Positions 1 to 6,215 of a DNA stretch of 6,462 nucleotides are shown one piece after another. Position numbers and translations under genes: made by a program. The notes under the pieces were generated by a model. It did not search any database, was not told the origin of the DNA, and was given only the letters and a program-made list of their open reading frames with translations. The stretch is from Microbacteriaceae bacterium (GTDB lineage Bacteria > Actinomycetota > Actinomycetes > Actinomycetales > Microbacteriaceae), in NCBI GenBank assembly GCA_017744755.1, contig JAGIAU010000124.1, positions 1-6,462 on the forward strand, written 5' to 3'. How positions within the stretch are numbered: the first letter of the stretch is position 1; every line of letters begins with the position of its first letter.

Positions 1-257
1 GTGTAGGCGAGCACGCCCCGGTAGCCCGGCAGCGCGAGGACGGCGTCGAGCACGCCGCGGATCCGCACCGACTTCGACGCGACGCGGATCGGCAGGCCGG
101 CCGCGCGGTCGAGCAGGTCGTAGGCGTTCGCCGCGAGCGCGTCCTGCGCGACGACGCCGAGCGGCGCGTCAAGGCCGGCCGTCGCGGCATCGAGCGCGCG
201 CCACCACGTCGACGGCGTCCGCCAGGGGGTGCCAGAGGGCCGTCGCAGCGCGATCAT
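1..257 (-). CDS. Amino acid deaminase/aldolase-like PLP protein, N-terminal part (truncated by window edge)
   Basis: Only the first 85 complete codons are present; the gene runs off the left edge. The start is the ATG at 257-255, which overlaps the TGA of the upstream transporter as ATGA and has GGAG at 267-264, 6 nt before it. The visible protein has a Trp-rich start (PWRTPSTWWRALDAATAGLD, residues 11-30), a stretch ending LAANAYDLL, then PIRVASKSVRIRGVLDAVLA (residues 56-75) and GYRGVLAYT at the break. This matches, from memory, actinobacterial proteins annotated as amino acid deaminase/aldolase, which share the alanine racemase-type barrel of D-threonine aldolase and D-serine dehydratase. 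Lys62 in ASKSVR would be the lysine that binds pyridoxal phosphate. The exact substrate cannot be read from this fragment. Coupling to a transporter suggests uptake and processing of the same compound, which is an inference. Confidence 0.72.
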   Translation of the reverse strand, partial: MIALRRPSGTPWRTPSTWWRALDAATAGLDAPLGVVAQDALAANAYDLLDRAAGLPIRVASKSVRIRGVLDAVLALPGYRGVLAY

Positions 258-1501
258 CGGACGCTCCGGATCGGCAGGATCGCGAGGGCGCCGAGCACCC
301 CGACGACCGCCGAGGCGACGAAGAGCGCCGGGAACCCGCCGAAGACGAGCACGATGAGCGCCCCGAGCATCGGCCCGAGCGCCTGGGGGATCGCGCTGGC
401 GAGATTCATGATGCCGAGGTCCTTCCCGCGGCTCGCCGCATCGGGCAGCACCTGGGTGGCGAGCGCCTGGTCGACGGAGAGGAAGCAGCCGTAGCCGAGC
501 CCGGCGAGCGCCGCCCCGACGATCGCCGTCTCGAAGGACGGGAACGCGGCGATGCCGAGCGAGCCGAGCGCCTGCGCCCCCGCCGCGATGAGGACGAACA
601 CGCGGCGGCGTCCGAGCCGGTCGGAGAGCTGACCGCAGACGACGGACGCGACGACGCTCGCGATCGCGTAGATCACGATGAGCACGAGCAGGTCGTCCTC
701 CGCATGCTCCCGGCCGAGGCCGAAGAGGAGGAAGTAGAGGAGCAGGCCGGTACCGAGCGCGTTCCCGATGTTCACGAGGACGCGGCTCAGCAGCGTCCAG
801 CCGAAGTCCGGGTAGGCGCGCGGGCTGATCCAGAAGCCGGTGACGAGCGCCCGCAAGGTGAGCGGCGGGCGCTGCGAACGGCGCAGGGGCGGATCGGGGA
901 CGAGGAGGAGGAAGGGCGCGACGAGCACGAGGAGCAGCACGGCGAGCGCCGCATAGCCGGCGAGCATGCCGACGAAGAGCTCGGTGACGAGGATGACGCC
1001 GAGGATGATCCCGATCGCCTGGGGTGCCGAGGCGAGGCCCGAGACGAGGCCGCGCTGGCCGACCGGCACCTGATCGGCGATGAGCGCCGTGAGCGCCGCG
1101 GTGAGGGCGCAGAACCCGGCGCTCGCGAGGGCCCAGAACACCATGATCCCGGCGACGGTCGTCTGCACCCCGAGCGCGAGCAGGGAGAGCGCGAAGAGCA
1201 GCGCGCCGATGACGATCCACGGCCGGCGGCGGCCGAAGCGCCCCGTCGTCCGATCCGAGAGCGCCCCGGCGAGCGGGTACGCGATGATCGAGGCGATCGC
1301 CGCGGAGCCGGCGATGAGGCCGAAGTCGAGCGTCGACCGCTTCCAGTCGCCGCCCTCGAAGAGCCCGTCGACCTGGGTCGGCAGCAGGTACTGCACGGGG
1401 GCGAGCTGGGCCATCCACAGGCCGAGCCAGGCCGCCGAGAACGCGGCGATCCACCAGCCCCCGACCCTCCGGACCGGTTCTGCTCCGATTGCGACCATCA
1501 C
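254..1501 (-). CDS. Major facilitator superfamily transporter
   Basis: A 415-residue integral membrane protein with about 12 hydrophobic segments, the usual MFS size. It carries two copies of the loop 2-3 signature: GALSDRTTGRFGRRRP at residues 79-94 and GQLSDRLGRRR at 290-300, each before a membrane segment. The conserved stretch PVGQRGLVSGLASAPQAIG (146-164) and the second-half entry DFGWTLLSRVLVNIGNA (232-248) recall sugar-type symporters of the SLC45/GPH kind, but the substrate cannot be assigned. The start is uncertain: GTG at 1501 and ATG at 1498 are adjacent, and the purine-rich GGGGGAG at 1507-1501 is too close to either for normal spacing. The gene begins 12 nt after the 3' end of a tRNA, so it is probably read from the same transcript. 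Its TGA overlaps the ATG of the downstream aldolase-like gene, so the two are probably translationally coupled. Confidence 0.88.
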   Translation of the reverse strand: MMVAIGAEPVRRVGGWWIAAFSAAWLGLWMAQLAPVQYLLPTQVDGLFEGGDWKRSTLDFGLIAGSAAIASIIAYPLAGALSDRTTGRFGRRRPWIVIGALLFALSLLALGVQTTVAGIMVFWALASAGFCALTAALTALIADQVPVGQRGLVSGLASAPQAIGIILGVILVTELFVGMLAGYAALAVLLLVLVAPFLLLVPDPPLRRSQRPPLTLRALVTGFWISPRAYPDFGWTLLSRVLVNIGNALGTGLLLYFLLFGLGREHAEDDLLVLIVIYAIASVVASVVCGQLSDRLGRRRVFVLIAAGAQALGSLGIAAFPSFETAIVGAALAGLGYGCFLSVDQALATQVLPDAASRGKDLGIMNLASAIPQALGPMLGALIVLVFGGFPALFVASAVVGVLGALAILPIRSVR

Positions 1502-1513
1502 TCCCCCGACCGG

Positions 1514-1586
1514 TGCCCCGACTGGGACTCGAACCCAGACTCGGGCGAGTTTAAGTCGCCTGCCTCTGCCGTTGGGCTACCGGGGC
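1514..1586 (-). tRNA. tRNA with anticodon UAA, probably tRNA-Leu, class I (short variable loop)
   Basis: A complete 73-nt cloverleaf can be folded. Acceptor GCCCCGG/TCGGGGC is 7 bp including one terminal G-U pair. T8-A9 follows, then the D-stem GCC/GGC with a C13-A22 mismatch. The anticodon stem GGCGA/TCGCC encloses loop CTTAAAC, giving anticodon TAA with T33 and A37. The variable loop CGAGT has only 5 nt. The T-arm is CTGGG/CCCAG with loop TTCGAGT, and the discriminator is A73. CCA is not encoded (CCG follows). A15 and T48 can form the Levitt pair. UAA reads the leucine codon UUA. The D-arm (3-bp stem, GGCAGA) and A73 resemble bacterial leucine tRNAs, but those normally have a long variable arm, so this is an unusual form. 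A candidate -10 box lies 6 nt before position 1. The charged amino acid is inferred. Confidence 0.85.
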
Positions 1587-1592
1587 AGGTTC

Positions 1593-1598
1593 AGCGTA
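1593..1598 (-). promoter_or_regulatory. Candidate -10 box of the tRNA (and MFS operon)
   Basis: TACGCT fits the actinobacterial TAnnnT consensus and is separated by 6 nt from the first base of the tRNA at 1586, the distance expected if transcription begins at or next to the mature 5' end. It lies within the 19 nt between the ndh stop codon and the tRNA. I see no good -35 hexamer upstream, inside the end of ndh, so the tRNA could instead be processed from an ndh read-through transcript. Confidence 0.35.
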
Positions 1599-1605
1599 GC
1601 GGGCG

Positions 1606-3081
1606 CTACTCGGCTTTCGGGGCGGCGGGCTTGCGCGTGCGCGGCTTGGCCGGGGCCTTCTCGGCGACGGGAGCGGCCGGCGCGGCGGCGGTCGCCACGG
1701 ACGCGGTCGGCGCCTTGTCGGCGACGGTCGGCGTGGCGTGCTCATCCGCGCGGGGCCGCGCGGCGGGGCGCAGGGCGTACTCCTGGAAGACCGCGCGCGG
1801 GCGGCCGAGGGCCAGCGACGCGAGCTCGCGCTTCAGGAAGAAGTTGCCGGCCCAGTCGCCGACGACCCGGAGCTTGCGCTCCCACGTCGGCATCGCGAGG
1901 CCGTGGTAGCCGCGGTGCGCCACCCACGCCGGGAAGCCGCGCAGCGAGAACCTGCCCGACTGCATGACGCCGTTGTAGAGGCCGAGGCCGGCGACGGCGC
2001 CCGCGTTCTTGTGGTTGTAGTCGATCGGCGCCTCGCCGCGGAGCTCCGCGACGAGGTTCTTCGCGAGGCGCTTCGCCTGGCGGACCGCGTGCTGCGCGTT
2101 CGGCACGCAGGTCTTGTCCGGCAGCGGGCTGCTGCCCGAGAGGTCCGGGACGGCGGCGACGTCGCCAGCGGACCACACGCCCGGGACGACAGCGCCCTCG
2201 GCGGTGACGACCTGGAGCGCCGCGTTCGCGCGGATGCGGCCGCGCTCGTCCTGCGGGAGCCCGAAGCCCTTGGCCGACGGGTGCGCCATGACGCCCGCGG
2301 TCCAGATGAGCAGGTCGGTCTCGAACTTCTCGCCCGTCGCGAGCTCGATGACGCCGCCCTCGGCGCCGACGAGCTGCGCGTTGAGGTGGACGTTCACGCC
2401 GCGCTTCTCCAGGTCGCGGACGACCCACTCCGCGTTCTTCGCGGAGACCTCGGGCATGATGCGGCCCATCGCCTCGACGAGGTGGAAGCTCGTCTCCTCG
2501 AAGTCGATCGTCGGGTACTTGCCGACGAGGTAGGAGGAGAGGCTGCGCAGCTCCGCGATCGCCTCGACGCCGGCGAAGCCGCCGCCGACGACGGTGACGT
2601 TGAGCAGGCGGCGCTTGAGCGGGGAGTCGTGCAGGTTCGACGCGCGGTTGAAGTTGCCCATGAGGCGGTCGCGGATGCCGACGGCCTCCTCGATGTTCTT
2701 CATGCCGAAGGCGGAGTCCGCGATGCCCGGGATCGGGAACGTGCGCGTGATCGACCCGGCGGTGACGACGAGGACGTCGTACTCCTCCTGCCACGGCTCG
2801 CCGTCCTGCGGCGTGAAGGTCGCGACCTTCGCCTCGGGGTCGATCGCCGTGATGCGGGCGCTGACGATCCGGGTCTTCTTCAGGTGCCGGCGGAAGGCGA
2901 CGACCACGTGACGGGGCTGGATCGAGCCGGCCGCGACCTCGGGGAGGAAGGGCTGGTACGTCATGTACGACAGCGGGTCGACGAGCGTGACGGAGGCCTC
3001 GCCGCGACGCAGGTGCTTCTCCAGCTTCCAGGCGGTGTAGAAGCCGGCGTAGCCGCCGCCGACGATCAGGATCTTGGGCAC
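1606..3081 (-). CDS. ndh: Type II NADH dehydrogenase (NDH-2), FAD-dependent NADH:quinone oxidoreductase
   Basis: A 491-residue flavoprotein that would pass electrons from NADH to menaquinone at the inner face of the cytoplasmic membrane without pumping protons. Two Rossmann folds are visible: the FAD site VGGGYAG (residues 7-13) and the NADH site VGGGFAGVE (165-173), followed by the FAD-contacting SAGDVA (304-309, Asp307). The quinone-side segment CVPNAQHAVRQAKRLAKNL (325-343) and the C-terminal WERKLRVVGDWAGNFFLKRE region (400-419) match NDH-2 rather than soluble reductases. The start is GTG at 3081: no other in-frame start lies between it and the promoter, and GAGGGG at about 3099-3094 lies 12 nt upstream. 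After about residue 437 comes a roughly 55-residue Ala/Pro/Lys-rich tail, absent from typical family members. It has its own candidate promoter and a tRNA 19 nt downstream. Confidence 0.93.
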   Translation of the reverse strand: MPKILIVGGGYAGFYTAWKLEKHLRRGEASVTLVDPLSYMTYQPFLPEVAAGSIQPRHVVVAFRRHLKKTRIVSARITAIDPEAKVATFTPQDGEPWQEEYDVLVVTAGSITRTFPIPGIADSAFGMKNIEEAVGIRDRLMGNFNRASNLHDSPLKRRLLNVTVVGGGFAGVEAIAELRSLSSYLVGKYPTIDFEETSFHLVEAMGRIMPEVSAKNAEWVVRDLEKRGVNVHLNAQLVGAEGGVIELATGEKFETDLLIWTAGVMAHPSAKGFGLPQDERGRIRANAALQVVTAEGAVVPGVWSAGDVAAVPDLSGSSPLPDKTCVPNAQHAVRQAKRLAKNLVAELRGEAPIDYNHKNAGAVAGLGLYNGVMQSGRFSLRGFPAWVAHRGYHGLAMPTWERKLRVVGDWAGNFFLKRELASLALGRPRAVFQEYALRPAARPRADEHATPTVADKAPTASVATAAAPAAPVAEKAPAKPRTRKPAAPKAE

Positions 3082-3105
3082 GTGGTGGTTATCCCCTCGA
3101 ACACG

Positions 3106-3122
3106 GACGCGAAGTGCGCGTC
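3106..3122 (-). repeat. Short inverted repeat over the predicted ndh transcription start
   Basis: GACGCG and CGCGTC, six base pairs around a 5-nt centre, sit immediately after the -10 box and over the predicted +1. This could be an operator half-site pair or a small hairpin at the 5' end of the ndh mRNA. Six-bp GC-only inverted repeats arise easily by chance in DNA of this composition, so support is weak. Confidence 0.3.
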
Positions 3123-3123
3123 G

Positions 3124-3129
3124 AGTCTA
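3124..3129 (-). promoter_or_regulatory. Candidate -10 box of ndh, overlapping the protease stop codon
   Basis: TAGACT is a strong actinobacterial -10 hexamer (TAnnnT). Its first three bases are the TAG stop codon of the upstream S8 protease gene. Transcription would start near 3117, leaving a leader of about 36 nt with GAGGGG before the GTG start of ndh. No convincing -35 hexamer is seen 17 nt upstream. It suggests that ndh can be expressed independently of the division block. Confidence 0.45.
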
Positions 3130-4395
3130 TCGGCTGCGCCGAGCCCCGTCCGCCCGGCGGATGGCCCATACGGCGAGGCCCGCGAGCCCGAAGGCGAACG
3201 CGACGACGGCGAGGACGCCCGGCCCCGCGGTGCGCAGCAGCTCGAGCGGGGCGAGCACCTTGCCGAACGGTCCGCCGGCCGTCGGCTCGGTGAGCGGATC
3301 GGGCTGCGGCACGACGACGACGGGCGTCGGCCGGACGGCGGGGTCGACGACGGCCGGTCGGTAGACGGCGATCCAGTCGGCCAGACTGCCCATGGGATTC
3401 GCCGCGACGACGGGGACCTCGGCGCTGACCGCGGCGGCCGCGTCGATGACGCCGTAGCCGTAGTACGGGTCGTAGCCCGCCTCGCCGCGGTCGTGCGCCG
3501 TCGCGACGATGCGGTTGATGACGTTCGCGGCGTCGAGGTCGGGGTGCGCCGCTCGCACGAGCGCGACGATGCCGGCGACGATCGGGGCCGCCCCGCTCGT
3601 GCCGCTCCAGGCGCGATAGGTGCCGCCGGGCGCGGCCCCGACGAGCCCCTCGCTCGGCGCCGCGATCGCGACCGTGATGCCCTGCGAGGACGCGTCGAAG
3701 CTCGCCACCCCGTCGTGGTCGACCCCGGCGACCGTCAGCACGCCCGGCATCGTCGCGGGGGCGCCGACGACGGTCGTGCCGGAGCCGCGGTTCCCCGCGG
3801 CGGCCACGACGACGACGTCGTGCTCGGCCGCATAGGAGAACGCGTCGTCCCAGCTGGTCGGCCAGTCGAGCGTGTTCCGCGTCAGCGACATGTTAATGAC
3901 CTGGGCGCCGTGGTCGACGGCGTAGCGGACCGCCTCGGCGATCTGGGTGTCCGAGTCGACGAGCTCGTCGCCGAGCGTGATCGACAGCGGCAGGATCATG
4001 GCCCCGGGTGCGGCGCCGATGAGGCCCTCGTTCGGGCCCTTGCCGCGGCCGGCTGCCATCGAGGCGACGAGCGTGCCGTGCTCCGAGTCCTGCGCGCCGA
4101 CCGGCTCCCAGCCGCGCGGGTCGCCCTCGCCGGAGAAGTCGGCGCCCGGCAGCACCGCGCCCTTCAGGTCCGGGACGGTCGCGTCGACCCCCGTGTCGAT
4201 GACGGCGATCGTGATGCCCTGGCCCTGCGTCACCGTCCAGGCCTGCCGGATGCCGTACTCCGTGAGCCAGTACTCGGCGTCGCGGATCGAGTCGGCATGG
4301 GCCGTGACCGCCGCGCCGACGGCGAGCAGCGCGGCGAAGGGCATCGCGATGGCGATGGAACGCCCGCGACGGCGCGCGGCGGAACGCCCCTTCAT
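3127..4395 (-). CDS. Secreted, membrane-anchored S8 family (subtilisin-like) serine protease, mycosin-like layout
   Basis: A 422-residue subtilase with a complete catalytic set: Asp67 in AVIDTGVD, His106 in EHGTLVASMAAG, oxyanion Asn202 in AAAGNRG, and Ser267 in SGTSGAAP. The serine motif has Gly where most family members have Met or Phe. An Arg-rich start and hydrophobic segment (about 14-30) end in AHA at 32-34, a plausible signal peptidase site. The catalytic domain ends near residue 325 and is followed by a Pro/Val-rich linker (about 345-375), a C-terminal membrane helix (about 392-412) and Arg-rich residues, so the enzyme should face outward and stay membrane-tethered. This is the architecture of mycosins of type VII secretion, but no ESX gene is in the window. 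ATG at 4395 overlaps the DUF501 stop as ATGA, so I prefer it to ATG at 4410. Physiological substrates are unknown. Confidence 0.9.
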   Translation of the reverse strand: MKGRSAARRRGRSIAIAMPFAALLAVGAAVTAHADSIRDAEYWLTEYGIRQAWTVTQGQGITIAVIDTGVDATVPDLKGAVLPGADFSGEGDPRGWEPVGAQDSEHGTLVASMAAGRGKGPNEGLIGAAPGAMILPLSITLGDELVDSDTQIAEAVRYAVDHGAQVINMSLTRNTLDWPTSWDDAFSYAAEHDVVVVAAAGNRGSGTTVVGAPATMPGVLTVAGVDHDGVASFDASSQGITVAIAAPSEGLVGAAPGGTYRAWSGTSGAAPIVAGIVALVRAAHPDLDAANVINRIVATAHDRGEAGYDPYYGYGVIDAAAAVSAEVPVVAANPMGSLADWIAVYRPAVVDPAVRPTPVVVVPQPDPLTEPTAGGPFGKVLAPLELLRTAGPGVLAVVAFAFGLAGLAVWAIRRADGARRSR

Positions 4396-4901
4396 GCGCC
4401 CGGCTCGCATTCGCACACGTCCGGCCGCCAGCCGCCGGGCATGACCGCGAGCTCCGCGAGCGCGAGGTCCCCGATGGGGTTGACGCCGGGACCCGCCGCG
4501 AGGGCGTGGCCGACGAGCGCGTGCAGGCACTTGACCCGCTCGGGCATGCCGCCCGCGGAATAGCCGGCGATCTCCGGGACCTCGCCGTGGGCCTCGCGGT
4601 CGGCGAGGTAGGCCTCGTGCGCCGCTCGGTAGGCCGCGCCGACGCCCTCGTCCTCGACGAGCAGCGCCTGGTAGGCGGGCATCCGTCCCGCGGCCTCGAG
4701 CCGTGACGCGGCCGCCGTCGCCGCAGGGTGCGTCAGGTAGTAGAACGTCGGGAAGGGCGTTCCGTCGGCGAGCCGCGGGCGCGTGCAGACGACGGTGGGC
4801 GCCCCGCAGACGCAGCGCGCCGCGATGGCGACGACGTCCCGCGCGGGACGGCCGAGCTGGCGGCCGACGGCCTCGATGTCGGCGGCGGCGACCTCGCTCA
4901 T
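4392..4901 (-). CDS. DUF501 domain protein
   Basis: A 169-residue soluble protein of the DUF501 family, which in Actinobacteria typically sits next to enolase and the DivIC/FtsB-like gene. Family-like blocks are CVCGAPTVVCTRPRLADGTP (residues 30-49) followed by FPTFYYLTHP, and AGGMPERVKCLHALVGHALA (116-135) followed by AGPGVNPIGD. It has Cys30, Cys32, Cys39, Cys125, Cys163 and Cys165 with several conserved-looking His residues, which could bind metal or form a redox site; this is an inference. No signal peptide or membrane segment is visible. The start ATG at 4901 overlaps the TGA of the septum gene (ATGA), and a strong GGGGGAGG lies about 8 nt upstream. Its own stop overlaps the protease start. 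The biochemical function is unknown. Confidence 0.9.
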   Translation of the reverse strand: MSEVAAADIEAVGRQLGRPARDVVAIAARCVCGAPTVVCTRPRLADGTPFPTFYYLTHPAATAAASRLEAAGRMPAYQALLVEDEGVGAAYRAAHEAYLADREAHGEVPEIAGYSAGGMPERVKCLHALVGHALAAGPGVNPIGDLALAELAVMPGGWRPDVCECEPGA

Positions 4902-5422
4902 GGCGCCGCCTCCCCCACGACGGCGAGCTGGTCGGCCGGCGCGGTCGTCAGGCCGGCGCCGTAGCCGGAGGCGAGCAGCGCGCCGAGCCAGTCGACGCGA
5001 GTCGCCTGGAGCTGGTCGGAGACGGGGAGGCCGCCGTCGAGCGGGGCCTCCTCCTCCGCGGGCGCGTTCGTCACCAGGAAGCTGACCTCGCCCGGGTAGA
5101 CGAAGAGGAGGCGCTGGCGGGCCTGGGCCTCGATGTAGGCGGGGTCGGCCCAGCGGTTCAGCTCGGACTGCAGGTCGCCGACCTGCGCCTGGCCCGCGGC
5201 GACGCTGCGCTCGAGGACGGCGATCTGCTGCTGCTGCTCGACGAGCAGGCGCAGGCTCGGGGCGAGGACGACGACCGCGAGGGCGAGCAGTCCGAGCGCG
5301 ATGACGGAGAACCCGGACACCCGCAGGGTGCGCAGCCAGCGCTCCGGCGCGGACTCCTCCCGCATGCGGACCGGCACCTGGCGAGGCGCCTGGTCCCTCG
5401 GGTCGCGCGTGCGGGTGGGCAT
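4898..5422 (-). CDS. FtsB/DivIC-family septum formation initiator protein
   Basis: A 174-residue bitopic membrane protein of the divisome. A short basic cytoplasmic N-terminus (1-33) is followed by one membrane helix (about 35-54), then a Gln/Leu-rich coiled coil (about 56-90, including four consecutive Gln), and the family signature WADPAYIEAQARQRLLFVYP (91-110) followed by GEVSF. In this family the coiled coil joins FtsL and FtsQ to regulate septal peptidoglycan synthesis; that role is transferred by homology. After residue 115 there is an acidic, Ala/Gly-rich extension of about 60 residues with no motif I recognise. ATG at 5422 is chosen because a -10 box lies 6 nt before it, consistent with a leaderless mRNA. 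ATG at 5365 (residue 20), with AGGTG upstream, is the alternative. Its stop overlaps the DUF501 start. Confidence 0.9.
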   Translation of the reverse strand: MPTRTRDPRDQAPRQVPVRMREESAPERWLRTLRVSGFSVIALGLLALAVVVLAPSLRLLVEQQQQIAVLERSVAAGQAQVGDLQSELNRWADPAYIEAQARQRLLFVYPGEVSFLVTNAPAEEEAPLDGGLPVSDQLQATRVDWLGALLASGYGAGLTTAPADQLAVVGEAAP

Positions 5423-5428
5423 GCGTCC

Positions 5429-5434
5429 AGGCTA
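5429..5434 (-). promoter_or_regulatory. Candidate -10 box for a leaderless septum-gene transcript
   Basis: TAGCCT (TAnnnT type) is followed by GGACGC and then the ATG at 5422. A 6-nt gap puts the predicted transcription start on the A of the start codon, and no Shine-Dalgarno sequence is needed or clearly present. Leaderless starts of this form are common in Actinobacteria. TTGTCA at 5452-5447 resembles a -35 element but is only 12 nt away, which is too close. Confidence 0.45.
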
Positions 5435-5490
5435 CGGCCAGGCCCCTGACAACGGCCCTGCGGCGTGCGGGCCGGTCAGCAGCCCGGCGC

Positions 5491-6153
5491 TCAGAGGGCG
5501 AAGAACTGCATGGGGTCGACGCGACCGCCCTCGACGTACACCTCGAGATGGCAGTGCGTCGTCGTCGCGTAGCCGGTGGAGCCGACGAGGCCGATCACCT
5601 GACCCGCCTCGACGAACTGGCCCACGCCGACCACCGGCGAACCGGCGATCATGTGCGCGTACAGCGTCTGCACGCCGCCGCCGTGGTCGATCTTGACGTA
5701 CTGGCCCCAGCCGCCGCCGCCGTCGATCTGCACGACGGTGCCGGCGCCGACCGCGACGATCGGGGTGCCTCCGGGGGCGATGACGTCGATCCCGCCATGG
5801 AATTCGCCGCCGTCGCGGTAGCCGAAGCCGTCGGCGAGCACGCCCCCGGCGACCGGCCAGACGGAGAACATGCCGAGGAACGCGTCCGGCACGGGCCCGG
5901 TGTACGCCCCGGAGGCGTAGGCGGGGGCGACGGGGACGGGCGCCGGCTTGGGCTCGGCCGCGTAGCCGTCGCGCTCGGGCAGCGGGGCGGACGCGACCGT
6001 GACAGCGACGTCGAGCCCCTGCTCCTTGGCGACCGCGCCGGGGGTCGTCTGACCGCTCGTAGCTGACGTATCCGGCTTCGAGAGGGCGGCGGCCGGGAGG
6101 CTCATTCCGACGAGGAGAGCAGTCGCGGCGACGATGGTGAGAACGCGCTTCAT
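5491..6153 (-). CDS. Secreted M23 (LytM-type) metallopeptidase
   Basis: A 220-residue exported protein likely to cut, or regulate cutting of, peptidoglycan peptide bridges. The N-terminus (MKRVLTIVAATALLVGMSLP then AAALS) is a signal peptide, with cleavage probable around residue 23. A Pro/Ala-rich linker follows to about residue 90, and the M23 domain fills the rest. The zinc-site motif is FHGGID (His119, Asp123). His167 lies in LYAHM, and HCHLEV supplies His200 and His202, with Cys in the middle of the usual HxH motif. All metal ligands and catalytic histidines are therefore present, so it should be active rather than a degenerate LytM factor. ATG at 6153 starts directly before the signal peptide; the frame is open further upstream to 6246 but that part does not look like protein and overlaps the leader structure. 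The gene is preceded by a structured leader and followed after 68 nt by the septum gene. Confidence 0.92.
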   Translation of the reverse strand: MKRVLTIVAATALLVGMSLPAAALSKPDTSATSGQTTPGAVAKEQGLDVAVTVASAPLPERDGYAAEPKPAPVPVAPAYASGAYTGPVPDAFLGMFSVWPVAGGVLADGFGYRDGGEFHGGIDVIAPGGTPIVAVGAGTVVQIDGGGGWGQYVKIDHGGGVQTLYAHMIAGSPVVGVGQFVEAGQVIGLVGSTGYATTTHCHLEVYVEGGRVDPMQFFAL

Positions 6154-6157
6154 ATGA

Positions 6158-6202
6158 CGGTTGCCCCATGTTGCGGCCCGGAGCCGAACATGCGAGCAAC
6201 CG
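6158..6202 (-). promoter_or_regulatory. Nested hairpin in the leader of the M23 peptidase gene
   Basis: Three nested complementary segments form one structure: CGGTTGC/GCAACCG (7 bp, 6158-6164 with 6196-6202), CATGTT/AACATG (6 bp, 6167-6172 with 6187-6192) and CGGC/GCCG (4 bp, 6174-6177 with 6183-6186) around a 5-nt loop. That is 17 pairs in 45 nt with only a small internal loop and one bulge. The base is 4 nt from the ATG, so the ribosome-binding region, including GGGG at 6167-6164, lies in the 3' arm. In RNA it could hide the start site; in DNA it could be an operator. No T-run follows, so it is not a typical terminator. The pairing is directly visible; the function is inferred. Confidence 0.6.
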
Positions 6203-6215
6203 GAAGGGCCTTGAC

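Noticed and set aside
704..1967. Overlapping plus-strand open frames opposite the MFS gene, the tRNA and the end of ndh
   Set aside because: They run through the tRNA and are antisense to a well-supported transporter; the translated products are low-complexity (Glu/Arg-rich or Ser/Arg-rich).
4396..4530. Longer start for the S8 protease, 45 residues upstream
   Set aside because: The extra residues are Arg/Pro/Gly-rich, lie fully inside DUF501, and would bury the signal peptide; the ATGA overlap start is far better.
1738..4563. Very long open frame on the plus strand opposite ndh, the protease and part of DUF501
   Set aside because: Its translation is Arg/Asp/Ala/Gly/Val-rich with no domain, and it is antisense to genes with clear motifs. 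Long antisense frames are a known effect of high GC at third codon positions.
5423..5490. Possible terminator between the M23 gene and the septum gene
   Set aside because: Only short GC-rich pairings such as GGGC/GCCC are possible; there is no strong stem or T-run.
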